Assembly (NCBI RefSeq): GCF_900445255.1
Contig: NZ_UAPU01000007.1
Coordinates: 636,001-700,000, forward strand
Reading direction: 5' to 3'
Length of the DNA: 64,000 nt
Source: Anaerobiospirillum thomasii
GTDB taxonomy: Bacteria > Pseudomonadota > Gammaproteobacteria > Enterobacterales > Succinivibrionaceae
Shown here: piece after piece, positions 51,773 through 61,211 of the stretch
How the letters are laid out: each line of letters begins with the position of its first letter
How positions within the stretch are numbered: the first letter of the stretch is position 1
Made by a program: the position numbers and the translations under genes
Notes under the pieces: model-generated
What the model was told of the DNA's origin: nothing
The model's input: only the letters and a program-made list of their open reading frames with translations
The model's database searches: none

Positions 51773-52030
51773 CTAGAATACATCATCAGAGCCATTGCTC
51801 TCGTTAAGAGCGGCCATAGCCTCACCGGCCTGAGCCCTGGTCTGCATGACCTTCTGTTTCATCTCCATCAGAGTTTTGCGGCATGCAAGAGCCTTGTGCA
51901 TACCCTGTGAGTACAAGGCAATAGCCTCATCTACAGGCAGCTCTCCATACTCAATTTTTGCTGTCAGCTCCTCAAGCTCACGCAGTGAAGCCTCAAGGGA
52001 TGACATTTTTACATTGGCAGTCTCTGACAT
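51773..52030 (-). CDS. xseB: Exodeoxyribonuclease VII small subunit
   Basis: An 85-residue coiled-coil-rich protein with the family pattern SLEASLRELEELTAKIE followed by LPVDEAIALYSQGM. It forms exonuclease VII with XseA (not in this window). First gene of the xseB-ispA-dxs-yajQ-ampG cluster. Translation start is ATG 52030-52028. Confidence 0.93.
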   Translation of the reverse strand: MSETANVKMSSLEASLRELEELTAKIEYGELPVDEAIALYSQGMHKALACRKTLMEMKQKVMQTRAQAGEAMAALNESNGSDDVF

Positions 52031-52054
52031 AATACAATCCTACAAATAAGCAAA

Positions 52055-52077
52055 ACCGCCCCTGCAATGAGGGCGGT
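52055..52077 (-). terminator. Terminator between pheT and xseB
   Basis: ACCGCCC (52055-52061) pairs with GGGCGGT (52071-52077) around a 9-base loop, 9 bp past the pheT stop. TTTTGCTTATT follows on the minus strand. Confidence 0.75.
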
Positions 52078-52085
52078 CATATATA

Positions 52086-54488
52086 TTAAGAGCGCAGTGT
52101 GGCTGCAAATGATTTTTCAGCAAGAGCAATTATCTTCTGACTTAACTCATCTACAGTGCCATCCTCTAAAGTACGCTCCTTATCCTGCAGTGTAACTGAC
52201 AGGGCAATACTTCTTTTGTCCTCACCAAGGCTCTCACCTTCAAAGACGTCAAAAATATTGACATCGCTGACAATTGAGCCAAGCTCACTGACAATAGCAG
52301 CGCTAAGATCGGATGCTCTGACCTCCTTTGATACCACAAAGGCAAAGTCACGACGTATTGACGGGAATTTTGAAATCTCGCTAAATACAGGCACAATGCG
52401 TGAAGCAAGAGCGGCAAGCTCAATTTCAATCACACCTACATGGCTCTTAAAGCCAAGCTCTTTTTGTACCTGAGGGTGCACAATACCTAATGAACCTACA
52501 ACCTTGCCATCAAGCACAATGTCAGCGCCCTGACCTGGGTGCAGATATGCAGCCTTGGTTGGTACAAAGCTGTAGCTACTCTTGTTGGCAGTCAGATCAA
52601 GCAGTGACTCAAAATCACCCTTTACATCATAATAATCAATCTGACGTGACTGTACCGACCAGCTCTCACTGAACACATCGCCGCAGCATAAAAGAGCAAG
52701 CATAGGCTCCTGTCTTACACCGTTTTCGGCACTTTCATCGGCAATATAGCGCAGACCTGTCTCAAAAAGACGTATACGCTTTTGCTGACGGTTTAAATTG
52801 TATTTTGCAGCAATGGCAAGACCTGCAAGTAATGTCTCGCGCATAGTTGAAAGCTCAGGTGAAATTGGGTCACAAAGCTTTATACCTTTATCAAATCCTA
52901 AGGCATTTAAAACCTTTGGATCGGTAAATGAATAGGTAATAGCCTCAGTATAACCAAGAGCAACGAGCTCATCACGTACACTGCGCAGTGGCAGTGAGCT
53001 TTCCTTGCGCTCGACCATAAGCAGTGTATTGTTGATTGGTGCATTTTCAATATTGTTATAACCATAGATACGGGCTACCTCTTCGATAAGATCCTCTTCT
53101 ATGGCAATATCAAATCTAAATGATGGGCAGGTTGTAACAAAAGTATCCTCAGCATCAGTTGCCCCCTTGATAAACTCAGGATTAAGCCCCAGGCGCTTTA
53201 GAATATTCATCACTGTATCATTGTCAATGACCTTGCCCAGCACTCTGTCAAGACGTGATCTGCGCAGTGATACCTTGTGTGAATCATGAATGTTATGTGC
53301 TCTCTGACAACTTACAATCTCACCTGCCTGACCGCCGGCTATAGCAATTAAAAGCTCGGTGGCTCTTTCCATGGCCAGAGTTTGAATCTCACAGTCAACA
53401 CCACGCTCAAAACGATGTGAAGCATCAGTGTTAAGGCCATAGTGACGGGCTCTGCCCTTAATGGCAAGCGGTGAGAAGAAGGCTGACTCTAAAAGCACAT
53501 TGCAAGTATTGTCATTAATACCTGAGTTAAGACCGCCGAAGATACCGGCAAGAGCCAGTGGACCATTGTCATCGGCAATAATCAGAGTATTGGCATCAAG
53601 CTCAACCTCATCGCCAGAGAGCAGTGTGAGCTTCTCATCCTCTCTGCCGCGTCTTACAGTAATGGCGCCGTGCAGACGGTCTAAATCAAATGAATGCAGA
53701 GGCTGACCTAACTCAAGCATGACATAATTGGTTACATCAACAATAGGAGATACTGAGCGTATACCGCAGCGGCGCAGCTTTTCTGTCATCCATACAGGTG
53801 ATGTGGCATGCTGATTGACGCCTTTTATCACACGGCACAGATAGCGTGGACAGTCATCAAATGACTCGACATTTACAGCAAACTTGTCATCAATGGTGGA
53901 CTCTACAGTCTTGACCTGTACATCCTTGACATCGGTGCTCAAGAGCACACCAACTTCACGGGCAATACCTCTTATTGACAGGCAGTCAGGACGGTTTGAG
54001 GTCAGATCAACTTCAATAGTGTTATCCTCAAGTGACAGATACTCACGCAGTGACATGCCAACAGGAGCATCGCATGGCAGCTCAATAATGCCATCTGACT
54101 CCTCGGCCATGCCAAGCTCCTTGTAGGAGCAGAGCATACCTGCTGATTCTACACCACGTAATTTGGCAGGTTTGATCTTAAAGTCACCTGGCAGTGTGGC
54201 ACCAATCTTGGCCAGTGCCACCTTAAGGCCTTTGCAGCAGTTCTTGGCACCGCATACAATCTGTAAAGGGGCGCTTTCACCACAGTCTACTGTTGTAACA
54301 TGCAGATGATCAGAATCAGGGTGATCCTCACAGGTTAAAACCTCTGCCACAACTACATTGTCAAAGCATCCTGCCACAGGAGAGATTGAGTCAACCTCAA
54401 GTCCTGCCATGGTTATCATGTCAGATACTTCCTGTGCGCTTAAATTATTCTCTACGTACTCGTCAAGCCAGTTTTTATTGAATTTCAT
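52086..54488 (-). CDS. pheT: Phenylalanine-tRNA ligase, beta subunit
   Basis: The 800-residue beta chain of cytosolic phenylalanyl-tRNA synthetase. It has an N-terminal tRNA-binding EMAP-like domain (about 40-150), the B3/B4 editing domain (about 210-380), B5, and a C-terminal ferredoxin-fold anticodon-binding domain (about 710-800). Usual length is 795 in E. coli. It follows pheS by 24 bp. Confidence 0.98.
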   Translation of the reverse strand: MKFNKNWLDEYVENNLSAQEVSDMITMAGLEVDSISPVAGCFDNVVVAEVLTCEDHPDSDHLHVTTVDCGESAPLQIVCGAKNCCKGLKVALAKIGATLPGDFKIKPAKLRGVESAGMLCSYKELGMAEESDGIIELPCDAPVGMSLREYLSLEDNTIEVDLTSNRPDCLSIRGIAREVGVLLSTDVKDVQVKTVESTIDDKFAVNVESFDDCPRYLCRVIKGVNQHATSPVWMTEKLRRCGIRSVSPIVDVTNYVMLELGQPLHSFDLDRLHGAITVRRGREDEKLTLLSGDEVELDANTLIIADDNGPLALAGIFGGLNSGINDNTCNVLLESAFFSPLAIKGRARHYGLNTDASHRFERGVDCEIQTLAMERATELLIAIAGGQAGEIVSCQRAHNIHDSHKVSLRRSRLDRVLGKVIDNDTVMNILKRLGLNPEFIKGATDAEDTFVTTCPSFRFDIAIEEDLIEEVARIYGYNNIENAPINNTLLMVERKESSLPLRSVRDELVALGYTEAITYSFTDPKVLNALGFDKGIKLCDPISPELSTMRETLLAGLAIAAKYNLNRQQKRIRLFETGLRYIADESAENGVRQEPMLALLCCGDVFSESWSVQSRQIDYYDVKGDFESLLDLTANKSSYSFVPTKAAYLHPGQGADIVLDGKVVGSLGIVHPQVQKELGFKSHVGVIEIELAALASRIVPVFSEISKFPSIRRDFAFVVSKEVRASDLSAAIVSELGSIVSDVNIFDVFEGESLGEDKRSIALSVTLQDKERTLEDGTVDELSQKIIALAEKSFAATLRS

Positions 54489-54512
54489 AATTGTATCTCT
54501 ATCCTTTAAATG

Positions 54513-55786
<1,274 letters not shown>

Positions 55787-55815
55787 AAAAATACCGCACA
55801 TAGTATGCGGTATAT
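55787..55815 (-). terminator. Terminator of flgO-flgP-flgN
   Basis: ATACCGCA (55791-55798) pairs with TGCGGTAT (55806-55813) around a 7-base loop, then TTTTTTTATCC on the minus strand. It is 24 bp after the flgN stop. Confidence 0.9.
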
Positions 55816-55836
55816 ATAAGGTGTGATTTTATAAAA

Positions 55837-56286
55837 TTAGGCTTCTATGCTTACACGCAGAGGGCCGGTTGCAGTTGTTGTGCCCTTGTCGTTGTAGGTC
55901 ATATTGCGGGTGGCCTTGTCACGGGCGCCCATAAGCACAGCAAAAAGACGGCGGTTTGAGGCCAGATCCATATCAATAAGACGGCCGTTGACCATATTCT
56001 TCTTTTTGCACTCAAAGAGCTTTTGCTTTAAGACAAGCACATGCTCAAGGAAGGTGCTCTTTAATTCTTCAGAATCAGGATGCAGTCTTATCTTCTGATC
56101 ATTTGACTGCAGTCTTAACATAACCTTTGATTTTTCCTCAGCTAAGGTTTCAATTGAATTGTAGTCCTTGGCAGTAAGAGCCTTAATCTCTTTACCGAGA
56201 ATTACAGCAACTGTATCTAAAAGAGAATTCTGCTCTTTTAAATACTCAATCAAGGGTCTTATTGCAGGTTCAGTTTTTACAAACAT
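55837..56286 (-). CDS. flgN: Flagellar chaperone FlgN-like protein
   Basis: A roughly 149-residue helical protein. FlgN proteins bind hook-associated proteins before export. The layout fits: two long helices, a 'MVNGRLIDMDLASNRRL' section, and the 'T-Y-N-D-K-G-T' ending typical of the family's C-terminal tail. I chose ATG 56286-56284, 8 bp after the GGAG site. The first ATG at 56292 would be only 2 bp from it. It closes an operon with flgO and flgP; flgM, which accompanies flgN in Vibrio, is absent here. Confidence 0.8.
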   Translation of the reverse strand: MFVKTEPAIRPLIEYLKEQNSLLDTVAVILGKEIKALTAKDYNSIETLAEEKSKVMLRLQSNDQKIRLHPDSEELKSTFLEHVLVLKQKLFECKKKNMVNGRLIDMDLASNRRLFAVLMGARDKATRNMTYNDKGTTTATGPLRVSIEA

Positions 56287-56308
56287 AATCATCTCTCCCT
56301 TTTTTTAA

Positions 56309-56770
56309 TTAAAATGCATTTCTCATCTGATACATCTCATAGATGACCTTTGAATCAAGCTCAAGCTCTGTCACATAGGTATCACCTACTGGATACTGAC
56401 GTATCACACGGGCACCGCGCACCATGCCGTTAACCTGACTTTCAAGCTTGTCCTGTCTGTGAATTGAATTGCTGGCGCTGTCACGGGCATCAATGTAGAT
56501 ACCATAGACCTGCTCTGAAAGCTCCTTGTAAGCCTCAAGCTTTGAGGCGCGCATGGCCTGCAGCATTTTCTGATTTGGAGTAGGTCCACGCTGCACTGAA
56601 ATAAGTGCATGGCCAGAGGCTCTTAATACAGGAAATACATCTGGCTCATTAACACCAGTATCTGTATAGATAATATTGCGTGTCAGCTCTGTTCTGCTTA
56701 AGAAATTGGAACAGGCTGTAACTGACAGAGCCATAAGGCATAAAACTGCAGCTAAAGTTGTCTTTTTCAT
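56309..56770 (-). CDS. flgP: Flagellar outer-membrane lipoprotein FlgP (LPP20 family)
   Basis: A 153-residue lipoprotein with signal peptide and lipobox ending at cysteine in SVTAC. The LPP20 core includes a 'R-A-S-K-L-E-A-Y-K-E-L-S-E-Q-V-Y-G' helix and GMVRGARVI followed by a TELELD strand. FlgP forms rings beneath the outer membrane around polar flagellar motors. It starts 8 bp after flgO. The neighbours flgO, flgN and flgT strongly support the assignment. Confidence 0.9.
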   Translation of the reverse strand: MKKTTLAAVLCLMALSVTACSNFLSRTELTRNIIYTDTGVNEPDVFPVLRASGHALISVQRGPTPNQKMLQAMRASKLEAYKELSEQVYGIYIDARDSASNSIHRQDKLESQVNGMVRGARVIRQYPVGDTYVTELELDSKVIYEMYQMRNAF

Positions 56771-56778
56771 ATGCCCTC

Positions 56779-57825
56779 CTAGTAGCTCTTTATTCTCTGA
56801 TACTGACTTTGATTGCCAATGTCTCTGATAATAAGTCCATTATGCTCAAAGGTCTGAGCCTCATAGACAACAGGATCTACGCAGCTGTCAAAAAAGCATC
56901 TGCCAAAAAACTTCTGAAAATAATTGCGGCCCTCAAGCTCACGCAGATACTGTTCATAGTTGCCCTTGCTGGTTACAGGCACCACAAGATTACCGCTTAC
57001 GGCATAACCCCTGGGTGCAATGGTGGAGTTACCAGCTCCTGCCTCAACAAGCACACCGCCAAGTCTGTTTTTGGCTCTTTGATCATTAAGTCTCTTTTCA
57101 AGCTGCTGCTTTTGTAAAGCGACCTCATCAAGCAGATTTCTTTCATTGCCGGCAATATCATAGACACCTAAAGAGCAGTTTTTCTCCTTGGTTTTGTAGC
57201 ATGATGGCAGATCGGTGTATGGAATAAAGGCTGTAGATGAACCTAAAACACTCTGATCCTGCATATTTACAATGCGGGCGGCCAGAATAACGCCGAATTT
57301 GTCACGGCTAATGGTTCCTGCAAGAATATGGGTGGCAAAGGCGCTCTTGGCAATCTTTTTAAAATCACGTGAGTATACATACTCGCCATGCTTGTTAACA
57401 GAAATACTGCCTGTGAGTTTGTACTCAACTACGTTAATATTGCGGCGGTTTAACTCATGTACAAAAATTTCACTCAGCTCACGACCTAAAAAACCAGATG
57501 TCTCAAAGGTGTCTGTATCTACAAGTGTAGTTATGGCAATTTTAGGGAATTTAACCACCGGACGGCCTTGTTTAACTTCAGTCTTACCCTGGGCCTTTAA
57601 ATTTGACTCCATGGTATCGTACAGTATCTTACCCATCTGAGCTGCAACAAGAGCAATTTCCATGCCCTGATGCTCATAGACATCTTCTGTATAGTTGGAG
57701 TTGGCGTCTCTATCATAAATATTACCGATGGTCTTCTTGCCGTTTTCGGTATTATTTGCCACACAGCCAGAGAAACTTACAGTAAGAGCCATCATAAGAG
57801 CTGCATATGCAATATTCTTTTTCAT
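56779..57825 (-). CDS. flgO: Flagellar outer-membrane protein FlgO
   Basis: A 348-residue exported protein with a lipoprotein-type signal (SFSGC). The FlgO domain spans about residues 90-205 and contains the 'V-D-T-D-T-F-E-T-S-G-F-L-G-R-E-L-S-E' pattern that marks the family. It is longer than Vibrio FlgO by a C-terminal extension of unknown role rich in Arg, Gln and Lys. It leads flgO-flgP-flgN and diverges from flgT. A sigma-54-like promoter lies upstream. I infer a flagellar role from family and context. Confidence 0.87.
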   Translation of the reverse strand: MKKNIAYAALMMALTVSFSGCVANNTENGKKTIGNIYDRDANSNYTEDVYEHQGMEIALVAAQMGKILYDTMESNLKAQGKTEVKQGRPVVKFPKIAITTLVDTDTFETSGFLGRELSEIFVHELNRRNINVVEYKLTGSISVNKHGEYVYSRDFKKIAKSAFATHILAGTISRDKFGVILAARIVNMQDQSVLGSSTAFIPYTDLPSCYKTKEKNCSLGVYDIAGNERNLLDEVALQKQQLEKRLNDQRAKNRLGGVLVEAGAGNSTIAPRGYAVSGNLVVPVTSKGNYEQYLRELEGRNYFQKFFGRCFFDSCVDPVVYEAQTFEHNGLIIRDIGNQSQYQRIKSY

Positions 57826-57905
57826 CCTGAGCCTCTTTTAATATAACCGCTTTAACAATTAAAATAAAAAAGCGCTTATTTTTATACTAATTTTGATAAT
57901 ATATA

Positions 57906-57922
57906 AGCAATCTTAATGCCAA
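57906..57922 (-). promoter_or_regulatory. Putative sigma-54 promoter of flgO-flgP-flgN
   Basis: Read on the minus strand the sequence is TTGGCATTAAGATTGCT. GG and GC are 10 bases apart, as required for -24/-12 elements, and TGGCAT...TTGCT matches the TGGCAC-N5-TTGCW consensus at all but one position. In Vibrio, class II/III flagellar genes depend on sigma-54, so the context fits. It lies about 85 bp upstream of the flgO start. Confidence 0.72.
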
Positions 57923-57955
57923 AAAAAATGACGGTATTTTGTCATAGGAGTAAAC

Positions 57956-59125
57956 ATGAGAATATCCTATTTAAAAATGGCGCTTATGGCTCTGCCTTTT
58001 GCCTGTATCAATGCCCAAGCTTCATGGCACACAGCCTCAGGTATTGCCGACCTTGCCTCTCAGGATATCGAAACTGCAAGACAGGAAGCTATTAATGATG
58101 CCTTACGCTCCATAGTGCTTGAGGCCGGCGCCAACATTAATATTATTCAGAGCACTGATAACGGAACTCTAGCTACTGACAATCTGGAGATAAAAAGTGC
58201 TACACCTATTAAACAGGTGACAGTGCTTGAAGAGCAAAGAGCAGACAATTTACTGACAGTAAAGGTCCGTGCCTTTGTTGATGACACCTTCCGTATCTGC
58301 AACTTTGCCAAGGTCAGAAAGACAGTTCTGCCTATTGTATTTCGCTATGAAGACAATGAGGCCTTTCAGTCAAGTACAGGCATTGAGGATATAAATAAAG
58401 AAATATCCAATATCCTGTATAAGAGACTTGCCAAATCACAAAATCTCAATGTCAGGCCGCTTAGCAACATCAATCTGCGTATCAGCCCTACAAGTTCAGC
58501 TGCCGGCATTGATGACAGCAACAATTTAAGAGGTGCTGCAAGACAGAACCAGGCTCAATACGTCATTATCGGCTCTATAAACTCCATGTCCATCTCAGGC
58601 AATGGAGATAATATTTTCAAACAGTTTGCCTTTAAGGAAACCCGCAGAATCAATTTCAATGTAACTGTCTATGACACAGTTTCAGATCTAATTCTGCTCA
58701 ACAAGAGCTATGATGCCGAGACTGACTGGGACTTTGATCAGGGCGAGTATGTAGATATAAGATCAAACCGCTTCCTGGCCTCACCTTACGGACAAAGATT
58801 AAGACAGCTGTCAAACTATGCTGTAGATGATATTATCTCAGCTTTGCAGTGTGCAGCTCCATCTGCCCGCGTTATAGATGTTGAAGGTGATGACATTATC
58901 ATTAATATGGGACGCAGTTCAGGTCTTGAAAAAGGCATGGAGTTTAAACTCTCCCACACCTCAACCATAACCGACAGACAGGGTGAGCGCTACAGAAAGT
59001 TCAGCGATCAGCAGTCAAGTTATACTGTAACCGAGCTCTATCCGCACTCGGCAAAACTAACACCAAAATCTCTTGAGAGCAATCTTGTCAATGTTATGCT
59101 AGATGATATGGTGATGCTCAACTAA
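57956..59125 (+). CDS. flgT: Flagellar assembly protein FlgT
   Basis: A 389-residue periplasmic protein with a signal peptide (about residues 1-22, AQA cleavage). In Vibrio, FlgT forms the H ring of the basal body and anchors stator components. The N-terminal block 'W-x-x-A-x-G-x-A' followed by 'ARQEAINDALRSIVLEAGA', and the middle and C-terminal alpha/beta domains ending in 'DDIIINMGRSSGLEKGMEF', match FlgT. It diverges from flgO. A stable hairpin but no T run follows the stop. Confidence 0.9.
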   Translation: MRISYLKMALMALPFACINAQASWHTASGIADLASQDIETARQEAINDALRSIVLEAGANINIIQSTDNGTLATDNLEIKSATPIKQVTVLEEQRADNLLTVKVRAFVDDTFRICNFAKVRKTVLPIVFRYEDNEAFQSSTGIEDINKEISNILYKRLAKSQNLNVRPLSNINLRISPTSSAAGIDDSNNLRGAARQNQAQYVIIGSINSMSISGNGDNIFKQFAFKETRRINFNVTVYDTVSDLILLNKSYDAETDWDFDQGEYVDIRSNRFLASPYGQRLRQLSNYAVDDIISALQCAAPSARVIDVEGDDIIINMGRSSGLEKGMEFKLSHTSTITDRQGERYRKFSDQQSSYTVTELYPHSAKLTPKSLESNLVNVMLDDMVMLN

Positions 59126-59140
59126 ATTTTGCTTATTAGA

Positions 59141-59165
59141 TTCTGCACCGCTCTGCGGTGCAGAA
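59141..59165 (+). terminator. Strong hairpin after flgT
   Basis: TTCTGCACCGC (59141-59151) pairs perfectly with GCGGTGCAGAA (59155-59165) around TCT. It lacks a following T run, so it may need Rho or act as an RNA-end stabiliser. Confidence 0.65.
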
Positions 59166-59206
59166 ACACTTGAGACTTTGTAAATAGTTGCTATAATTAG
59201 CGTGCT

Positions 59207-59281
59207 GTTCCCATAGTTAAATGGATATAACAAGCCCCTCCTAAGGGCTAGTTGTAGGTTCGATTCCTACTGGGAACGCCA
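59207..59281 (+). tRNA. tRNA-Arg (anticodon CCT)
   Basis: A 75-nt cloverleaf with acceptor GTTCCCA (59207-59213) paired to TGGGAAC (59271-59277) and encoded CCA at 59279-59281. The anticodon loop CTCCTAA gives CCT, reading AGG. The T-loop AGGTTCGATTCCT is canonical. An AlbA_2-type gene follows 105 bp later, and AGG is used heavily in its repeat. Confidence 0.96.
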
Positions 59282-59385
59282 TCTGCCTCTCCCCACTCCT
59301 CATTGACAGCATAGATTTTTTGCCAATAAAGTCATATTATTCTAAAATCAACGTTGTCAGTAAAACCTAAGGAGCTTACGATTTA

Positions 59386-61176
59386 ATGACTAATGATGAA
59401 CTTGAAAATCTTATACGCTCTGGGGAAAATATTCATACTGAATTTAAACAGTGCACAAAAAATATAACCAAGGATTTGTATGATACAGTCTGCTCCTTTT
59501 CCAACCGCGATGGCGGCATAATCATTCTTGGTGTAAAAGATGATGGCGAAATTATTGGAATAGATACTGATGCACAAGAGAAAATTATAAAGGACTTTGT
59601 AACTGCAATTAATAATACACAAAAAATAAGCCCTTCTCTTTATTTAGTGCCACAGAAATATACCATTAATACTAAAGACTTATTTGTTATAGAAGTTCCA
59701 GCATGCTCGGTTGTATGCAGGCATAATGGCCGTATTTTTGATAGAAATCATGAGTCAGACATTGATATTACAGATAACGCCGACATGGTATATCAACTAT
59801 ACGCAAGAAAAAGCACTACTTATTTTGTAAATAAAGTAACTCACTTTACTCTTGACGATCTGAGATCTGATCTTATTGATAGAGCTCGCCTCATGGCCAA
59901 TGCCAGAACAGCAGCCCATCCTTGGAAATTGTTATCAAATGAAGAATTGCTAAGAAGCGCCGGCTTGATTCTAAAGGACTCAGAAAACGGTTTTGAAGGT
60001 GTGACAATTGCGGCAATTCTACTCTTTGGCAAAGACAGCACCATTATGTCTATATTGCCCCAACATAAGACTGATGCAATTCTAAGAGTAAAAAATCTTG
60101 ATAGATATGATGATCGTGATGTAATTTCAACCAACCTGCTAGAGTCTTATGACAGACTGATGGCATTTGGCCAAAAGCACCTGAATGATACATTTATTAT
60201 GGAAGGCATTCAAAGTGTCAGCGCAAGAGATCACATTCTACGTGAAATTTTCTCTAACAGTCTTGCCCATAGAGATTACTCCAGCCCCTATATTGCAAAA
60301 TTCGTTATTGAGGCCGATAAATTATATACAGAAAATGCTAATCGCTGTAATGGCTATGGATTACTAAAAATATCCTCTTTTCAACCTTTTGCTAAAAATC
60401 CTCCTATATCTAAGGTCTTTAGAGAAATAGGACTTGCAGATGAGCTTGGTTCAGGAATGCGCAATACTTTCAAATATTCGCATCTTTATTCAGGTGAGCT
60501 TCCAGAGTTTTTCGAGGGCAACATATTTAAAACAACTATACCCCTAAACAGCACTGATATTGCAGCAACAAAAGCAAAGCCTTCCATGCTGGGCATAAAT
60601 CATAGCCAATCCTGGCAAAATATTACTGATAATACATGTGATAAGACCTATGATGAGACACATGATAGGACCCATGATAAGACCCATGATAAGACCTATG
60701 ATAAGACCCATGATAGGACCCATGATAAGACCCATGATAAGACCCATGATAAGACCTATGATAGGACACATGATAGGACCCATGATAAGACCTATGATGA
60801 GACACATGATAGGACCTATGATAAGACCCATGATAGGACCCATGATGAGACACATGATAGGACCCATGATAAGACCTATGATGAGACACATGATAGGACC
60901 CATGATAAGACCTATGATAAGACCCATGATAGGACCCATGATAGGACCCATGATGAAATTCAGGTCAAAATCCTTAATTTCTGTATAACACCACACACAA
61001 AGTCTGAAATTGCACAATACTGCGGATATAAAAATACAAAGAGCTTCACTCAAAAATATCTGCGGCCTTTACTTGATGGACAAAAACTTCAAATGACACT
61101 TCCAGACAAACCAAAAAGTAAAAATCAGCAATATGTAACAAAGGCAGAAGTTATAGGCGTTATTAAAGATTTATAA
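59386..61176 (+). CDS. AlbA_2/Schlafen-type ATP-binding protein with a 26-unit tetrapeptide repeat
   Basis: A 596-residue protein. Residues 1-140 form an AlbA_2 (Schlafen-fold, proposed nucleic-acid-binding) domain with the family pattern 'E-F-K' at 19-21 and 'G-G-I-I-I-L-G-V-K-D-D-G' at 43-54. A GHKL-type ATPase-like region follows, with the conserved Asn block 'R-E-I-F-S-N-S-L-A-H-R-D' at 286-297. Residues 420-523 are 26 tetrapeptides of the type (K/R/E)-T-(H/Y)-D. The C-terminal 70 residues look like a winged helix. Such proteins are often transcription factors or defence-associated, but no partner is present here. It lies 3' of a tRNA gene, a common integration site, yet no integrase is visible. 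Confidence 0.85.
   Translation: MTNDELENLIRSGENIHTEFKQCTKNITKDLYDTVCSFSNRDGGIIILGVKDDGEIIGIDTDAQEKIIKDFVTAINNTQKISPSLYLVPQKYTINTKDLFVIEVPACSVVCRHNGRIFDRNHESDIDITDNADMVYQLYARKSTTYFVNKVTHFTLDDLRSDLIDRARLMANARTAAHPWKLLSNEELLRSAGLILKDSENGFEGVTIAAILLFGKDSTIMSILPQHKTDAILRVKNLDRYDDRDVISTNLLESYDRLMAFGQKHLNDTFIMEGIQSVSARDHILREIFSNSLAHRDYSSPYIAKFVIEADKLYTENANRCNGYGLLKISSFQPFAKNPPISKVFREIGLADELGSGMRNTFKYSHLYSGELPEFFEGNIFKTTIPLNSTDIAATKAKPSMLGINHSQSWQNITDNTCDKTYDETHDRTHDKTHDKTYDKTHDRTHDKTHDKTHDKTYDRTHDRTHDKTYDETHDRTYDKTHDRTHDETHDRTHDKTYDETHDRTHDKTYDKTHDRTHDRTHDEIQVKILNFCITPHTKSEIAQYCGYKNTKSFTQKYLRPLLDGQKLQMTLPDKPKSKNQQYVTKAEVIGVIKDL
60643..60954 (+). repeat. 312-bp array of 26 twelve-bp units inside the AlbA_2 gene
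   Basis: Units are near-identical at DNA level and come in few types: AAGACC(T/C)ATGAT, AGGACCCATGAT and GAGACACATGAT. Every unit is 12 bp, so changes in copy number keep the reading frame. All six frames stay open through the array, so the hydrophobic antisense frame and the MIRP-rich sense frame are shadows. Each unit ends in the codon GAT for aspartate. Confidence 0.97.
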
Positions 61177-61181
61177 AGACT

Positions 61182-61207
61182 AAAAAGCCCGGAATATCCG
61201 GGCCTTT
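61182..61207 (-). terminator. Terminator of htpX
   Basis: GCCCGG (61187-61192) pairs with CCGGGC (61198-61203) around AATAT, with a run of T on the minus strand. It also stands between the convergent AlbA_2 gene and htpX. Confidence 0.83.
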
Positions 61208-61211
61208 ACTG

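Noticed and set aside
60643-60954. CRISPR-like array
   Set aside because: Units are contiguous and 12 bp long with no spacers, and lie inside a coding frame.
60544-61053. Minus-strand 169-codon hydrophobic frame (MGPIMGLI-type repeats) and plus-strand MIRP-rich frame at 60638-60988
   Set aside because: Both are shadows of the 12-bp repeat, which is open in every frame. Neither has a promoter, and the sense frame is backed by AlbA_2, ATPase-like and winged-helix domains on both sides.
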